Shown here: in pieces, positions 1 to 10,064 of the stretch
Layout: the number at the start of each line of letters is the position of its first letter
Numbering within the stretch: the first letter of the stretch is position 1
Source of the DNA: Thermoanaerobacter pseudethanolicus ATCC 33223
GTDB taxonomy: Bacteria > Bacillota > Thermoanaerobacteria > Thermoanaerobacterales > Thermoanaerobacteraceae
DNA: 64,000 nucleotides
Assembly (NCBI RefSeq): GCF_000019085.1
Contig: NC_010321.1
Span: forward strand, 310,001-374,000
Direction of reading: 5' to 3'
Made by a program: the position numbers and the translations under genes
The notes under the pieces: generated by a model
Told to the model about the DNA's origin: nothing
Seen by the model: the letters and a program-made list of their open reading frames with translations, nothing else
Database searches by the model: none

Positions 1-546
1 AAGAGTTTAAATGAAGAGGTCTTAAGACTTATAAATATTGTAAAAGACCTTGAAACATTGAATAAATTTGAATCTGACATGTTAAAGCTTAATAAAATCA
101 AATTTGACGCAAGCGAATTAGTAAAGAGCATTTTAACAAATTTTGAAGCATCTTTTGCTGAAAAAGAACAAGAAGTTGTAAAGAACATCGAAGATAACAT
201 TATGTTGTTTGGCGATAAGGACAGGATAGCACAGGTCTTTGTTAACCTAATATCAAATTCAAATAAATATACTCCTGTAGGTGGCAAAATAAAAATAGAC
301 TTTTATAAAGATGGCGATTATGCAGTATTTATTGTAGAAGATAATGGAATGGGTATATCAAAAGATGATATTCCTTTTATTTTTGAAAGGTTTTACAGAG
401 GAGAAAAATCAAGAAATCGTGAAACAGGTGGAAGTGGAATAGGGCTTTCGATTGCAAAAGCCATAGTACTAGCCCATGGAGGCAAAATAAACGTTGAAAG
501 CGAGATAAATAAAGGGAGTAAGTTTATTGTTAAAATTCCCCTATAA
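1..546 (+). CDS. Sensor histidine kinase, C-terminal part (5' end outside window)
   Basis: The reading frame is open from base 1, so the start and any sensor region lie upstream of the window; 181 residues are visible. The first ~35 residues look like the end of a HisKA dimerisation helix. The rest is an HATPase_c domain: N box around QVFVNLISNSNKYTP, G1 box DNGMGIS, F box FERFYRG, G2 box GGSGIGLSIA. It would bind ATP and autophosphorylate a histidine that is not visible here. The layout resembles BaeS/PhoR-type membrane kinases of OmpR-class two-component systems, whose regulator would be expected upstream. A SHOCT membrane protein follows after 74 bp. The kinase call is firm; its signal is unknown. 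Confidence 0.9.
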   Translation, partial: KSLNEEVLRLINIVKDLETLNKFESDMLKLNKIKFDASELVKSILTNFEASFAEKEQEVVKNIEDNIMLFGDKDRIAQVFVNLISNSNKYTPVGGKIKIDFYKDGDYAVFIVEDNGMGISKDDIPFIFERFYRGEKSRNRETGGSGIGLSIAKAIVLAHGGKINVESEINKGSKFIVKIPL

Positions 547-620
547 AAACTGGTTCATAAGTTTTTCATAATGGCGGTGTATAATTATTTTTGAAAGGAA
601 GAAGGGATGGTGAAAACATT

Positions 621-869
621 ATGATGAGAATGATGTATGGCTGGGGCTGGGGATATGGAATAGGTGGATTTATTTGGAGCATTGTCTGGATGGCAATAGA
701 GATAGGTTTAATAGTTGCTGCAATATATCTTATTATATCATTATTTCGAGGCACAAAAAATAGAAACAAAGAGAGGGATGCGATAGAAATTTTAAAAGAA
801 AGATATGCAAGAGGGGAAATAAGCGAAGAAGAATATCTTGAACGAAAAAAACGACTTGAAGAAAAATGA
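621..869 (+). CDS. Small membrane protein with C-terminal SHOCT domain
   Basis: The protein has 82 residues. Residues 5-16 are Gly/Trp-rich (GWGWGYGIGG), about 15-42 form one transmembrane helix, and 43-82 are charged with the SHOCT signature (ILKERYARGEISEEEYLERK). SHOCT domains are short C-terminal modules thought to act in oligomerisation or as membrane-anchored binding modules; no enzymatic activity is expected. I chose ATG 621 because GGTG at 609-612 lies at good distance; the frame could also begin at TTG 591. It follows a histidine kinase gene and may belong to the same envelope-stress unit, which is inference. Confidence 0.8.
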   Translation: MMRMMYGWGWGYGIGGFIWSIVWMAIEIGLIVAAIYLIISLFRGTKNRNKERDAIEILKERYARGEISEEEYLERKKRLEEK

Positions 870-1500
870 TTATATCATTGCATGCAGGCATCTTTAAATT
901 GATTTGTATTATATATTAATAGGGAAAGGGTCTTCTATATGAATCTGCAAATAGTGAGAGACCACTTTGGATTGGTAACAATTGCGATAATTGTAATATC
1001 AGTAATACCTGCATTGTAAGCTTTGTAAATGCGGAGACTTTTCTGTTATGTCTAAAGTCTGAAACGTTGAATACTTATCAATGGTTTTCTTTAGTTATTT
1101 TTATCTTGGTTTAAATGTTGTGCATTCTGTTTCTGCACTAGTTTTTGCAGGCATTACTTTTGAACTTACTTCAATTGATGGAGCGTGGCATTTCATTAAA
1201 AACTATTCACCGAAAATGTCATTGTTATCGTAATAATTAACCCAAAAATAGAATTTATTACCATAAGACAGCTTTAACAATAGGAAAGTAGTTTACATTA
1301 GTAGTATACAAATACAATTATTCCCTGTAAAATAACAAAAAAAGACAATACCACTTTATGGCTTACAATGCAGCTTCCCTCACTGTTAGTGTTCTTGCAT
1401 TTGTTTTTTTGAATGATGATTAATTTTTGTAATTCCCTCTTTGCCATATTATTTCTCCCCTTTTCATACTGACATTATCGCAGAATACTTTTAATATGGC
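870..1500. other. Non-coding/decayed stretch with short ORF remnants
   Basis: No intact gene is visible between the SHOCT gene and the cad promoter. Three short plus-strand frames look like scraps. 939-1019 (26 codons) contains HFGLVTIAIIVISVIPAL, which resembles the C-terminal helix of DedA/VTT membrane proteins. 1081-1233 (50 codons, containing LGLNVVHSVSALVFAG) and 1358-1423 (21 codons) are hydrophobic and unassigned. A minus-strand frame at 1298-1447 (49 codons, with a GGGGAG ribosome-binding-like sequence) is also possible. The mixture of hydrophobic scraps separated by stops suggests gene decay, but homology is too short to prove. Confidence 0.35.
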
Positions 1501-1538
1501 AATATCACAGAATAATAACATTCATCAGATTTCTGATA

Positions 1539-1588
1539 TTGACATGAGGGAAAAATAATTATATACTAATATATGAACAATTATTCAT
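1539..1588 (+). promoter_or_regulatory. cad promoter with ArsR-family operator
   Basis: TTGACA at 1539-1544 and TATACT at 1562-1567 are separated by 17 bp, a near-consensus SigA promoter. Just downstream of the -10, 1573-1588 is an imperfect palindrome (ATGAACAATTATTCAT) of the kind bound by SmtB/CzrA/CadC repressors. Its position at the expected transcription start fits repression by the protein encoded next, relieved when metal binds. Confidence 0.8.
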
Positions 1589-1613
1589 ATGTTCAAGTAT
1601 TGAGGTGCTTTTT

Positions 1614-1979
1614 ATGAAGGAGAAAGGAAATAAAGCAGAGGCTTGTGAAGTTACTATAATACATGAAGATATTGTAAACAAAGTAAAAGAAATTATGCCC
1701 GAAGAAACAAAATTATATGACCTTGCAGAATTATTCAAAGTATTTGGGGATACTACAAGGATAAAAATACTCTGTGCGTTATTTGAATCAGAGATGTGTG
1801 TTTGTGACATTGCGGCACTTCTTGGCATGAGCCAGTCTGCTGTTTCCCACCAACTTCGAGTATTAAAGCAAAATAAATTAGTGAAATTTAAAAAAGAAGG
1901 AAAAGTAGTGTATTATTCTTTAGCGGATGACCATGTAAAGAAAATATTTGAGCAGGGATTTAATCATATTAATGAGTGA
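1614..1979 (+). CDS. cadC: ArsR/SmtB-family metal-responsive repressor, CadC-like
   Basis: This 121-residue winged-helix repressor contains GDTTRIKILCALFESEMCVC and a recognition helix SQSAVSHQLRVL. It carries two candidate metal sites. The alpha3N-type Cd/Pb site is Cys62 and Cys64 in the MCVCDI motif, plus Cys11 in the N-terminal arm; S. aureus CadC has two arm cysteines, here only one is seen. The alpha5 zinc site is complete: Asp105, His107, His118 and Glu121 (DxHx10HxxE). ATG 1614 is preceded by GAGGTG with 6 bp spacing; a GTG at 1605 is less likely. It lies directly downstream of its probable operator and 20 bp ahead of the ATPase gene, so metal presumably releases it and induces efflux. 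Confidence 0.9.
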   Translation: MKEKGNKAEACEVTIIHEDIVNKVKEIMPEETKLYDLAELFKVFGDTTRIKILCALFESEMCVCDIAALLGMSQSAVSHQLRVLKQNKLVKFKKEGKVVYYSLADDHVKKIFEQGFNHINE

Positions 1980-1999
1980 ATGAATAGAGGGTGAGTAAT

Positions 2000-4099
2000 G
2001 TGCAAAATAATAACAAGTCATTTATTTTAAAAGGGCTTGATTGCGCAAGCTGTGCTGCCAAAATAGAAGAGGGTGTGAAAAGGATAGAGGGTGTGACTTA
2101 TGCTAATTGTGATTTTGTCAACAGCAAGCTTTCCGTTGAAATAGATGATTCATATGAGCTGGAAAAAACGATAAAAGAATTGAAAAAACTCGTAAAAAAT
2201 ATAGAACCAAATGTTGAAATTATTGAATATGAAAATGAAAAGATTAAAGATGATAATGAGCTATTGAGAAGGGGCATTCGATATGGAATTTCTGCTATCT
2301 TGTTTACTGTTGCATTGATATTTAATTTATCTGTTTATGTTAAATTTACTTTATTTTTCATAAGCTATATAATCGTAGGTGGAGAAGTCATCTTAACAGC
2401 TGGTAAAAAGATTTTAAAAGGGCAGGTTTTTGATGAACATTTTCTTATGAGCATAGCGACAATTGGTGCTTTTGTTATTGGAGAGTATCCGGAAAGTGTA
2501 GCTGTAATGCTTTTTTACCAAATTGGGGAACTTCTGCAGGATATTGCTGTTGACCGTTCGAAAAGGTCTATTAAAGAGTTAATGAATATTCGTCCCGATT
2601 ATGCTAACTTAAAAATTGGATATGAAATAAAGAGGGTTTCACCACAAGAAGTAAGACCGGGAGACGTCATCATAGTAAAGCCTGGTGAAAAAATACCACT
2701 TGATGGGAAGGTAATCGAAGGGGAATCGATGGTGGATACTTCTGCATTAACAGGAGAATCTGTTTTAAAAGAGGTTTATAAAGGCGCGGACGTTTTAAGT
2801 GGCTTTATAAATAAAAATGGACTTCTCACAATAGAAGTAACCAGAGAGTTTGCAGAATCAACTGTTTCAAAAATACTAGGACTTATTGAAGAGGCTAGCA
2901 GTAAGAAAGCTCCTACAGAAAAATTTATGACAAAGTTTGCCAAATATTACACTCCTATTGTTGTTTTTTTGGCATTGATTATTGCAGTAATTCCTCCTTT
3001 AATTATACCAGCAGCAACCTTCAAGGAATTTATATATAGAGCACTTATTTTTCTTGTAATATCGTGCCCCTGTGCACTGGTGTTATCGATTCCTTTAACC
3101 TTTTTTGCTGGTATAGGTGCTGCCTCAAAAAATGGCATCCTTGTAAAAGGAAGTAACTATTTGGAAGCGTTAAGCAATGTAGAAACTGTTGTATTTGATA
3201 AAACAGGTACCCTTACAAAAGGGGTATTTAAGGTGACGAAAATTAAATCTGTAAATGGCATGAGCAGGGATGCGCTTTTGGAATATGCGGCATATGCCGA
3301 AAGTTTTTCAAATCATCCTATAGCAGAATCCATTTTAAAAGCCTATGGGAAAGAAGTAGACAGATCTAAAATAAAAAAGTATGAAGAAATTTCAGGAAAT
3401 GGCGTAAGAGCAAATATAGAAGGAAAAGAAGTCCTTGTGGGCAATGCTAAATTAATGAAGATGGGAAATATTGATTGTGTTACCGGTGACTCAACAGGCA
3501 CTATCATCCATGTAGCTATAGATAACAAATACTGTGGTTATATCCTCATATCTGATGAGGTAAAGGAAGATTCCCCAAAAGCTATAGAAAGTCTCAGGAA
3601 AATGGGCATTAAAAGGATTGTCATGCTTACGGGGGATAACAAAGCTATCAGCGATAAAATCGCTGCTTCATTAAGGATTGATGAAGTGTATTCAGAACTT
3701 TTTCCAAATGAGAAAGTTGGTATACTTGAGAAGTTATATGCTAACAATAAAAAGGGCAAACTCATATTTGTCGGTGATGGCATAAATGATGCACCGGTTT
3801 TAGCGAGAGCTGATGTTGGTGTTGCAATGGGTGGAATCGGGTCAGATGTTGCTATAGAAGCAGCCGATGTAGTTTTAATGACAGATGAACCTTCAAAACT
3901 GGTAACAGCTATAAAGATATCCAAAAAAACAAAATTAATAGTATGGGAAAATATCCTTCTTGCGCTGGGAGTAAAAATAGTAGTTTTAGCACTTGGTGCT
4001 TTAGGGGTTCCTACAATGTGGGAAGCTGTATTCGCCGACGTTGGTGTTGCTCTCCTTGCAGTCCTTAATGCATTGCGTGTGCTAACTGGGGCGGTTTAA
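2000..4099 (+). CDS. cadA: P1B-type heavy-metal (Zn/Cd/Pb) efflux ATPase
   Basis: The protein has 699 residues. One N-terminal HMA domain carries GLDCASC (Cys15, Cys18). About eight membrane helices follow, with the actuator loop (TGES), the transport motif Cys356-Pro-Cys358, the phosphorylated Asp400 in DKTGTLTKG, the P/N-domain motifs SNHPIAES and TGDN, and GDGINDAP. The last helix contains ADVGVALLAVLNALR, whose Asp is typical of the Zn2+/Cd2+/Pb2+ subgroup, unlike the Met/Ser motif of copper pumps. GTG 2000 is preferred because GAGGGTGA ends 5 bp upstream; an in-frame GTG at 1991 overlaps that site. The gene is cotranscribed with cadC and should export divalent soft metals at ATP cost. 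Confidence 0.93.
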   Translation: MQNNNKSFILKGLDCASCAAKIEEGVKRIEGVTYANCDFVNSKLSVEIDDSYELEKTIKELKKLVKNIEPNVEIIEYENEKIKDDNELLRRGIRYGISAILFTVALIFNLSVYVKFTLFFISYIIVGGEVILTAGKKILKGQVFDEHFLMSIATIGAFVIGEYPESVAVMLFYQIGELLQDIAVDRSKRSIKELMNIRPDYANLKIGYEIKRVSPQEVRPGDVIIVKPGEKIPLDGKVIEGESMVDTSALTGESVLKEVYKGADVLSGFINKNGLLTIEVTREFAESTVSKILGLIEEASSKKAPTEKFMTKFAKYYTPIVVFLALIIAVIPPLIIPAATFKEFIYRALIFLVISCPCALVLSIPLTFFAGIGAASKNGILVKGSNYLEALSNVETVVFDKTGTLTKGVFKVTKIKSVNGMSRDALLEYAAYAESFSNHPIAESILKAYGKEVDRSKIKKYEEISGNGVRANIEGKEVLVGNAKLMKMGNIDCVTGDSTGTIIHVAIDNKYCGYILISDEVKEDSPKAIESLRKMGIKRIVMLTGDNKAISDKIAASLRIDEVYSELFPNEKVGILEKLYANNKKGKLIFVGDGINDAPVLARADVGVAMGGIGSDVAIEAADVVLMTDEPSKLVTAIKISKKTKLIVWENILLALGVKIVVLALGALGVPTMWEAVFADVGVALLAVLNALRVLTGAV

Positions 4100-4108
4100 A
4101 ACCGCCCC
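4088..4108 (+). terminator. Hairpin at the end of cadA
   Basis: GGGGCGGTTT-A-AAACCGCCCC is a perfect 10-bp inverted repeat that includes the cadA stop codon. The following T tract is weak (TTAAGTTTATGG), so it may be an inefficient terminator or an mRNA-end stabiliser. Confidence 0.6.
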
Positions 4109-4180
4109 TTAAGTTTATGGAAACACAGAAATCTTCGTGACTTTTTTGCCTATAAATAAACTGAATTTTGAAAGTATCTA

Positions 4181-4250
4181 TTGACATTGATATAAGATTG
4201 TGATACTTTAAGAAGAGAAAATTTATAATTCTTATCGGAATACTCGGAAT
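4181..4250 (+). promoter_or_regulatory. Promoter upstream of cysK with 9-bp tandem repeat
   Basis: TTGACA at 4181-4186 and TACTTT at 4204-4209 are spaced 17 bp. Between the likely start site and the gene, TCGGAATAC-TCGGAATTA at 4235-4252 forms a near-perfect 9-bp tandem repeat. Sulfur and Fe-S genes of Firmicutes are often controlled by Rrf2-family regulators (CymR/IscR), so a regulator site is possible, but the motif does not match a consensus I can confirm. Confidence 0.5.
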
Positions 4251-4269
4251 TAAAAGGAGGCAAAAAATT

Positions 4270-5208
4270 ATGTCTGAAAGAGAAGACAAAATTTATGAGG
4301 ATATAACCCAGCTTATAGGCAATACACCTATGATTAGGTTAAATAAAATTGTTCCTGAAAATGCAGCGGAGGTCATAGTAAAATTAGAGTCTTTTAACCC
4401 AGGTGGGAGCGTTAAGGACAGAATTGCATTAAATATGATAAAAAGGGCTGAGGAAGAAGGAAGATTAAAACCTGGTGGGACAATTGTTGAAGCTACCAGT
4501 GGAAATACAGGCATTGGTCTTGCAATGGTCAGTGCTGTAAAAGGGTATAAATTGATTCTTGTCATGCCTGATACGATGAGTATAGAACGACGAAATTTAC
4601 TTTTGTCATATGGAGCAGAGCTTGTTTTAACACCCGGTGCAGAGGGCATGAAAGGAGCCATAAAAAAGGCACAAGAAATTTTGGAATTGAATCCTGATTA
4701 TATAATTTTAGATCAGTTTAAAAATTCTGCGAATCCAGAAATACATGAGCTTACAACGGCAAAAGAAATATTAAAAGATACAAATGGAATAGTAGATGCA
4801 TTTGTAGCAGGTGTAGGCACAGGGGGAACAATATCCGGAGTAGGGAAAGTTTTAAAGCAATATAACAAAGATATAAAGATTTTTGCAGTAGAACCAGAGG
4901 AATCTCCTGTATTGTCAGGCGGCAAACCTGGACCTCATAAGATACAAGGAATAGGAGCTGGATTTATTCCCGACACATTAAATCTTGACGTTATCGATGA
5001 AATTATAAAGGTAAAAGAGAGAGATGCTTTTGAGATGTCAATGAAACTTGCAAAACAAGAAGGAATTCTTTGTGGTATTTCTTCAGGCGCAAATGTTTTT
5101 GCGGCAATTGAAGTTGCAAATCGCATCGGGAAAGGAAAACGAGTTGTAACTGTGTTGCCTGATACTGGGGAAAGATATTTAAGTATGCACAAATTTTTTG
5201 AATATTGA
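4270..5208 (+). CDS. cysK: Cysteine synthase (O-acetylserine sulfhydrylase)
   Basis: This 312-residue fold-type II PLP enzyme has the usual family length. The PLP lysine is in NPGGSVKDR (residues ~44-52), the substrate-binding loop is [10 protein letters not shown], and the phosphate-binding Gly-rich loop is [19 protein letters not shown] near the C terminus supports OAS/CysK-type specificity. The reaction is O-acetylserine plus sulfide to cysteine and acetate, in the cytoplasm. AAAAGGAGG precedes the ATG. The next gene is a cysteine desulfurase and the one after a tRNA thiolase, so the cluster makes cysteine and moves its sulfur to tRNA. A cystathionine beta-synthase-like role cannot be excluded by sequence alone. 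Confidence 0.93.
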   Translation: MSEREDKIYEDITQLIGNTPMIRLNKIVPENAAEVIVKLESFNPGGSVKDRIALNMIKRAEEEGRLKPGGTIVEATSGNTGIGLAMVSAVKGYKLILVMPDTMSIERRNLLLSYGAELVLTPGAEGMKGAIKKAQEILELNPDYIILDQFKNSANPEIHELTTAKEILKDTNGIVDAFVAGVGTGGTISGVGKVLKQYNKDIKIFAVEPEESPVLSGGKPGPHKIQGIGAGFIPDTLNLDVIDEIIKVKERDAFEMSMKLAKQEGILCGISSGANVFAAIEVANRIGKGKRVVTVLPDTGERYLSMHKFFEY

Positions 5209-5284
5209 ACTCCATAATGAATAAAAAATGCAGAATATGAACAGATACTAAGAAGTAGAAGATAAATAGAGAGAGGCGATTTTT

Positions 5285-6439
5285 GTGAGCACAATTTATT
5301 TAGACAATGCGGCGACTACTCCAGTTGATAAAAGGGTATTAGAGGCGATGTTACCATATTATAGTGATGTTTTTGGTAATCCCTCTTCTTTACATTCACA
5401 TGGTCAAGAGGCGAAAAAAGCTATTGAAGAAGCGAGGGAAAAAGTAGCAAAAGCACTAGGTGCAGATTCTGAGGAAATATATTTTACCAGTGGAGGGTCT
5501 GAGTCAGATAATTGGGCATTAAAAGGTGTAGCATATGCGTTGAAAGAAAAAGGAAATCATATTATTACAACAGAAATTGAACATCATGCAGTGCTCCATA
5601 CTTGCCGATATCTTGAAAAAGAAGGATTCAAAGTAACATATCTTCCAGTTGACGAATATGGACTTGTAAAACCTGAAGATTTAAAAAAGGCGATTACAGA
5701 TAAAACAATCCTTGTTTCTATAATGTTTGCTAATAATGAGATAGGTACGATAGAGCCAATTGAGGAGCTTGTCAAAATAGCTCATGAAAAAAACATATAT
5801 TTTCATACTGATGCTGTGCAAGCAGTTGGAAATGTACCGATAGATGTAAAAAAATTAGATGTTGATTTGTTATCTTTGTCTGCTCATAAGATATATGGAC
5901 CCAAAGGTGTAGGAGCATTATATATAAAGAAGGGGGTAAAGATTCATTCGCTTATACAGGGAGGAACACAGGAAAAAAATAGAAGAGCAGGTACTGAAAA
6001 TGTTCCAGGAATAGTAGGACTGGGGGAAGCGATAGAGCTTATCACGAAAAATTTGGATTCTCATATAAATAAACTTACATTTTTAAGAGATAAACTTATA
6101 AATGGAATATTAGAAAAAATACCTTATACGAGGTTAAACGGGCATCCAACAAAAAGGCTTCCAGGCAATGTTAATGTATCATTTGAATTTATAGATGGCG
6201 AATCCCTTATTTTAAACTTAGATATGGCAGGAATATGTGCTTCAAGTGGTTCAGCATGCACTTCTGGTTCACTTGAGCCATCTCATGTGCTTCTGGCAAT
6301 TGGGCTCTCAAAAGAATTAGCTCGAGGGTCTTTGAGACTTACAATAGGTAAAGATAACACTGAAGAAGATATAGATAAGGTTTTAGAAGCACTTCCACAA
6401 ATTGTTAAAAGATTAAGGTCAATATCACAGATTGTATGA
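5285..6439 (+). CDS. iscS: Cysteine desulfurase (IscS/NifS class)
   Basis: The protein has 384 residues. It begins with the family hallmark [11 protein letters not shown]. The PLP lysine lies in [12 protein letters not shown] (residues ~199-210), and the catalytic cysteine loop near the C terminus reads [17 protein letters not shown], the group I (NifS/IscS) form with the extended mobile loop. It converts cysteine to alanine and carries a persulfide for Fe-S assembly and tRNA thiolation. The start is GTG 5285 after GAGAGGCG. Its stop overlaps the first possible start of mnmA, indicating cotranscription. No IscU/NifU scaffold gene is adjacent, which suggests that sulfur delivery to MnmA is its main local role. 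Confidence 0.93.
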   Translation: MSTIYLDNAATTPVDKRVLEAMLPYYSDVFGNPSSLHSHGQEAKKAIEEAREKVAKALGADSEEIYFTSGGSESDNWALKGVAYALKEKGNHIITTEIEHHAVLHTCRYLEKEGFKVTYLPVDEYGLVKPEDLKKAITDKTILVSIMFANNEIGTIEPIEELVKIAHEKNIYFHTDAVQAVGNVPIDVKKLDVDLLSLSAHKIYGPKGVGALYIKKGVKIHSLIQGGTQEKNRRAGTENVPGIVGLGEAIELITKNLDSHINKLTFLRDKLINGILEKIPYTRLNGHPTKRLPGNVNVSFEFIDGESLILNLDMAGICASSGSACTSGSLEPSHVLLAIGLSKELARGSLRLTIGKDNTEEDIDKVLEALPQIVKRLRSISQIV

Positions 6440-6471
6440 GAGAATCTACAAGGAGGTTAGAAAATTTTTTT

Positions 6472-7566
6472 ATGAAAAAGAATAACAGAGTAGTTGTGGG
6501 AATGAGCGGAGGTGTTGATAGCTCTGTTTCAGCGTATCTTTTAAAAGAGCAGGGATTTGATGTTATAGGTGTTACGATGCAAATATGGCAGGACAAAGAT
6601 GAGGAAGCCGTAAGAGTTGAAGGCGGCTGTTGTTCATTAAGTGCTGTTAATGACGCCAGAAGAGTAGCGAATAAGATTGGCATTAAATATTATGTAATGA
6701 ATTTTAAGGATGTTTTTAAAGAAAAAGTAATAGATTACTTTGTAGATGAATATTTAAAAGGTAGGACTCCTAATCCATGTATTGCTTGCAATAAATATAT
6801 AAAATTTGAAGAACTTTTAAAAAGAGCCTGGATGATAGATGCATATTATGTGGCAACAGGCCATTATGCGATTAAAGAGTACGATGAAGAAAGAGGAAGG
6901 TATTTATTAAAGAAATCTGTAGATACTTCCAAAGACCAGACTTATGTACTATATAATCTTACTCAAACTCAGCTTGAGCATATTTTGTTTCCACTGGGTA
7001 AATATAAAAAAGATGAGGTCAGAGAGTTAGCTAAAAATTTAGGCCTGCCTGTTGCATCAAAGCCAGACAGTCAAGAAATTTGTTTTGTAACTGATAATGA
7101 TTATGGAAAATTTATTAGAGAAAATGCCAAAGAAGAAATAAAACCAGGAGAATTTCGTGATACGAGAGGTAGATTTTTAGGCTATCATAAAGGGATTATA
7201 CATTATACAATAGGACAAAGGAAAGGTTTAGGAATTTCTGTTGGTAAACCCCTCTATGTTGTTGATATTGATGCAGAAAATAATGTGGTAGTATTAGGAT
7301 ACGGTGACGAAGTATTTGGGGATGAACTCATTTCCTACAATAATAATTTTATTTCAATTGACAAACTTGAAAGAGAAATGAGAGTAAAAGCAAAGATACG
7401 GTACAATGCAAAAGAACAGGATGCAGTAATACGACCACTTGAAGACGGCAAAGTTTTTGTGAAATTTGATAATCCACAAAGGGCTATTACACCAGGACAG
7501 TCAGTAGTTTTTTATGAGGGAGATATTGTTGTAGGAGGGGGAACAATAGAAAGAAAAGTTAGATAA
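6472..7566 (+). CDS. mnmA: tRNA-specific 2-thiouridylase
   Basis: The protein has 364 residues, normal for the family. It starts with the PP-loop ATP-pyrophosphatase motif GMSGGVDSS. The catalytic cysteines are in [12 protein letters not shown] (residues ~99-110) and in DSQEICFV (~193-200). The C-terminal part is the usual beta-barrel. It activates C2 of uridine-34 with ATP and inserts sulfur in tRNA-Lys, -Glu and -Gln. ATG 6472 is chosen because the protein family begins close to the PP loop; AGGAGG at 6451 lies somewhat far (15 bp), and ATG 6436 would overlap the iscS stop and add 12 residues. Position after iscS fits direct sulfur transfer. Confidence 0.93.
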   Translation: MKKNNRVVVGMSGGVDSSVSAYLLKEQGFDVIGVTMQIWQDKDEEAVRVEGGCCSLSAVNDARRVANKIGIKYYVMNFKDVFKEKVIDYFVDEYLKGRTPNPCIACNKYIKFEELLKRAWMIDAYYVATGHYAIKEYDEERGRYLLKKSVDTSKDQTYVLYNLTQTQLEHILFPLGKYKKDEVRELAKNLGLPVASKPDSQEICFVTDNDYGKFIRENAKEEIKPGEFRDTRGRFLGYHKGIIHYTIGQRKGLGISVGKPLYVVDIDAENNVVVLGYGDEVFGDELISYNNNFISIDKLEREMRVKAKIRYNAKEQDAVIRPLEDGKVFVKFDNPQRAITPGQSVVFYEGDIVVGGGTIERKVR

Positions 7567-7636
7567 AATTTCGGAATCTCCTTTTATGTGGAAGAATTTC
7601 CTATAAGAAACTAAAAGATGAAGAGGAGATGAAAAT

Positions 7637-10030
7637 ATGGCCGAAAAAGCTAATTTAAAAATAACAGGGATGTCTTGTGCAGCTTGCGCAACAAAAATAG
7701 AAAAAGGGCTTAAAAGCTTAGATGGAGTTTTAGATGCAAATGTAAATCTTGCGATTGAAAAAGCAACAGTTATATATGATCCAGATAAAATTAATATATG
7801 CGATATGGAGAAAAAAATAGAAGATATAGGATATGGTGTAATAAAAGATAAAGTAGAGCTTGCACTTATGGGTATGTCCTGCGCATCCTGCGCTGCTAAA
7901 ATCGAAAAAACCTTAAAAAACCTTCCTGGTGTAAGCAACGCATCAGTCAACTTTGCGACGGAAACGGCAACTGTTGAATATGATTCAAATGAAATTGATA
8001 CAGAAAAAATGATTAAAGCGATAAAAGATATAGGATATGATGCAAAAGAGAAGACTGGAGTAGGTATTGACACTGAAAAAGAGATAAAGGAGAGGGAAAT
8101 AAATACATTAAGAAAATTGGTAATATATTCAGCGATTTTAACTGTCCCACTGGTATTATCAATGTTTTTGGTAATGTTTAAAGTTCCAGGAGGGATACTT
8201 GAGAATCCGTGGTTGCAGGTGTTTTTATCTTCACCTGTTCAGTTTATTGTGGGTCTTAGATATTATAAAGGGGCGTGGAACAATTTAAAAAATATGACGG
8301 CAAATATGGATACTTTGGTAGCTATGGGAACATCTGCAGCATATTTTTATAGTTTGTACAATGTATTTACAAAACCCTCTCATGAGATACACAATTACTT
8401 GTATTTTGAGGCATCAGCAGTTATTATAACGCTTGTAACATTGGGTAAGCTGCTTGAAGCTACAGCCAAAGGGAAAACATCTGAAGCAATAAAAAACCTC
8501 ATGGGACTACAAGCAAAGACCGCAAGAGTGATAAGGGATGGACAAGAATTAGATATACCTATTGAAGAAGTCAAAGTCGGGGACATCGTTGTTGTAAGAC
8601 CGGGCGAAAAAATACCAGTTGACGGTAAAATAGTTGAAGGTAGTTCCACAATAGATGAATCTATGATAACTGGAGAATCTATTCCTGTAGAAAAAGGCGT
8701 TGGTGATGAAGTAATTGGTGCTACAATAAATAAAACAGGAACGTTTAAATTTGAAGCGACAAAAGTGGGTAAAGATACGGTACTATCGCAAATTATTAAA
8801 ATGGTGGAAGACGCCCAAGGTTCCAAAGCACCAATTCAACAAATTGCTGATAAAATCTCTGGTATTTTTGTACCCACAGTTATGGGTATAGCTGCTACCA
8901 CATTTTTAATCTGGTATTTTGGGTATGGAGATTTTAATGCGGGCATAATAAATGCAGTATCTGTGCTTGTAATTGCGTGCCCGTGTGCGCTTGGACTTGC
9001 AGTTCCCACTTCTGTGATGGTAGGGACAGGAAAAGGAGCAGAAAATGGTATACTCATAAAGGGAGGAGAACATCTGCAGAGGGCAGGAAAAATAACGACA
9101 ATAGTGCTTGATAAGACTGGGACGATAACAAAAGGAGAACCGGAAGTTACAGACATAGAAGCTTTTGGAAATTTCACCGAAGAGGAGATACTAAAAATAG
9201 CGGGAATTGCGGAAAAAAATTCTGAGCATCCATTGGGACAAGCAATTGTCAATAAAGCAAAAGAAAAATTCAAAATATTGGAAGTTCCTGAGAAATTTGA
9301 GGCTATACCAGGCTACGGTATATGCATTACGATAAATGAAAAAGAATTTTATATTGGCAATAGAAGGCTTATGGATAGACAAAATATTGATATAACGCCA
9401 ATTGAAGACAAACTTGTAAATTTAGAAATACAAGGTAAAACATCAATGATTTTGGCTTCCAAAGATTGTGTTTATGGCATTATAGCAGTTGCAGATACAG
9501 TAAAGAGTGACTCGGCAAAAGCTATTAAAGAGTTACAGGCTATGGGTATTGAAGTGTACATGATTACGGGAGATAATAAAAGGACTGCTGAGGCAATAGC
9601 AAAACAAGTTGGTATAAAAAATGTGTTGGCAGAAGTATTGCCAGAAGATAAAGCTGAAGAGGTTGCCAAGCTTCAAAAAATGGGAAAGGTAGTTGCAATG
9701 GTGGGAGATGGTATTAATGATGCTCCTGCTTTAGCTACTGCGGATGTTGGCATAGCGATAGGTACAGGTACAGATGTGGCGATAGAAACCTCAGATATAA
9801 CGTTGATAAGTGGAAATCTTATGGGTATTGTGACCGCCATAAAATTAAGCAAAGCTACCATGAGAAATATATATCAAAATTTATTCTGGGCTTTTATATA
9901 CAACACAATCGGTATACCATTTGCTGCAATGGGATTTTTAACTCCAGCTATAGCGGGAGGGGCGATGGCGTTTAGCTCAGTATCAGTTGTTTTAAATGCT
10001 CTGAGATTAAGAAGGTTTAGGGAGGGATAA
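7637..10030 (+). CDS. copA: Copper-exporting P1B-type ATPase
   Basis: The protein has 797 residues. Two N-terminal HMA domains carry GMSCAAC and GMSCASC, typical for Firmicute CopA. The transport motif is Cys448-Pro-Cys450, the phosphorylation site Asp492 in DKTGTITKG, followed by SEHPLG and [11 protein letters not shown]. The last helix has [14 protein letters not shown], the Met-x-x-Ser-Ser signature of Cu+ pumps. It exports monovalent copper across the membrane. ATG 7637 has a GAGGAGATG site upstream. It lies 70 bp after mnmA with no terminator visible between, so it may be read from the cys promoter. I see no CsoR-like site or CopZ gene beside it; an orphan CsoR-like operator occurs near 25.98 kb. 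Confidence 0.95.
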   Translation: MAEKANLKITGMSCAACATKIEKGLKSLDGVLDANVNLAIEKATVIYDPDKINICDMEKKIEDIGYGVIKDKVELALMGMSCASCAAKIEKTLKNLPGVSNASVNFATETATVEYDSNEIDTEKMIKAIKDIGYDAKEKTGVGIDTEKEIKEREINTLRKLVIYSAILTVPLVLSMFLVMFKVPGGILENPWLQVFLSSPVQFIVGLRYYKGAWNNLKNMTANMDTLVAMGTSAAYFYSLYNVFTKPSHEIHNYLYFEASAVIITLVTLGKLLEATAKGKTSEAIKNLMGLQAKTARVIRDGQELDIPIEEVKVGDIVVVRPGEKIPVDGKIVEGSSTIDESMITGESIPVEKGVGDEVIGATINKTGTFKFEATKVGKDTVLSQIIKMVEDAQGSKAPIQQIADKISGIFVPTVMGIAATTFLIWYFGYGDFNAGIINAVSVLVIACPCALGLAVPTSVMVGTGKGAENGILIKGGEHLQRAGKITTIVLDKTGTITKGEPEVTDIEAFGNFTEEEILKIAGIAEKNSEHPLGQAIVNKAKEKFKILEVPEKFEAIPGYGICITINEKEFYIGNRRLMDRQNIDITPIEDKLVNLEIQGKTSMILASKDCVYGIIAVADTVKSDSAKAIKELQAMGIEVYMITGDNKRTAEAIAKQVGIKNVLAEVLPEDKAEEVAKLQKMGKVVAMVGDGINDAPALATADVGIAIGTGTDVAIETSDITLISGNLMGIVTAIKLSKATMRNIYQNLFWAFIYNTIGIPFAAMGFLTPAIAGGAMAFSSVSVVLNALRLRRFREG

Positions 10031-10040
10031 ATATTTAAAA

Positions 10041-10064
10041 TGAGTTTGGAATTGTCCAAACTCA
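10041..10064 (+). terminator. Terminator after copA
   Basis: TGAGTTTGGA-ATTG-TCCAAACTCA is a perfect 10-bp stem with a 4-nt loop, followed by TTCTTTT. It ends the copA transcript 10 bp after the stop codon. Confidence 0.85.

Noticed and set aside
4110-4269. T-box or SAM riboswitch ahead of cysK
   Set aside because: No T-box TGGNACCGCG sequence and no room for a folded aptamer between promoter and ribosome site.
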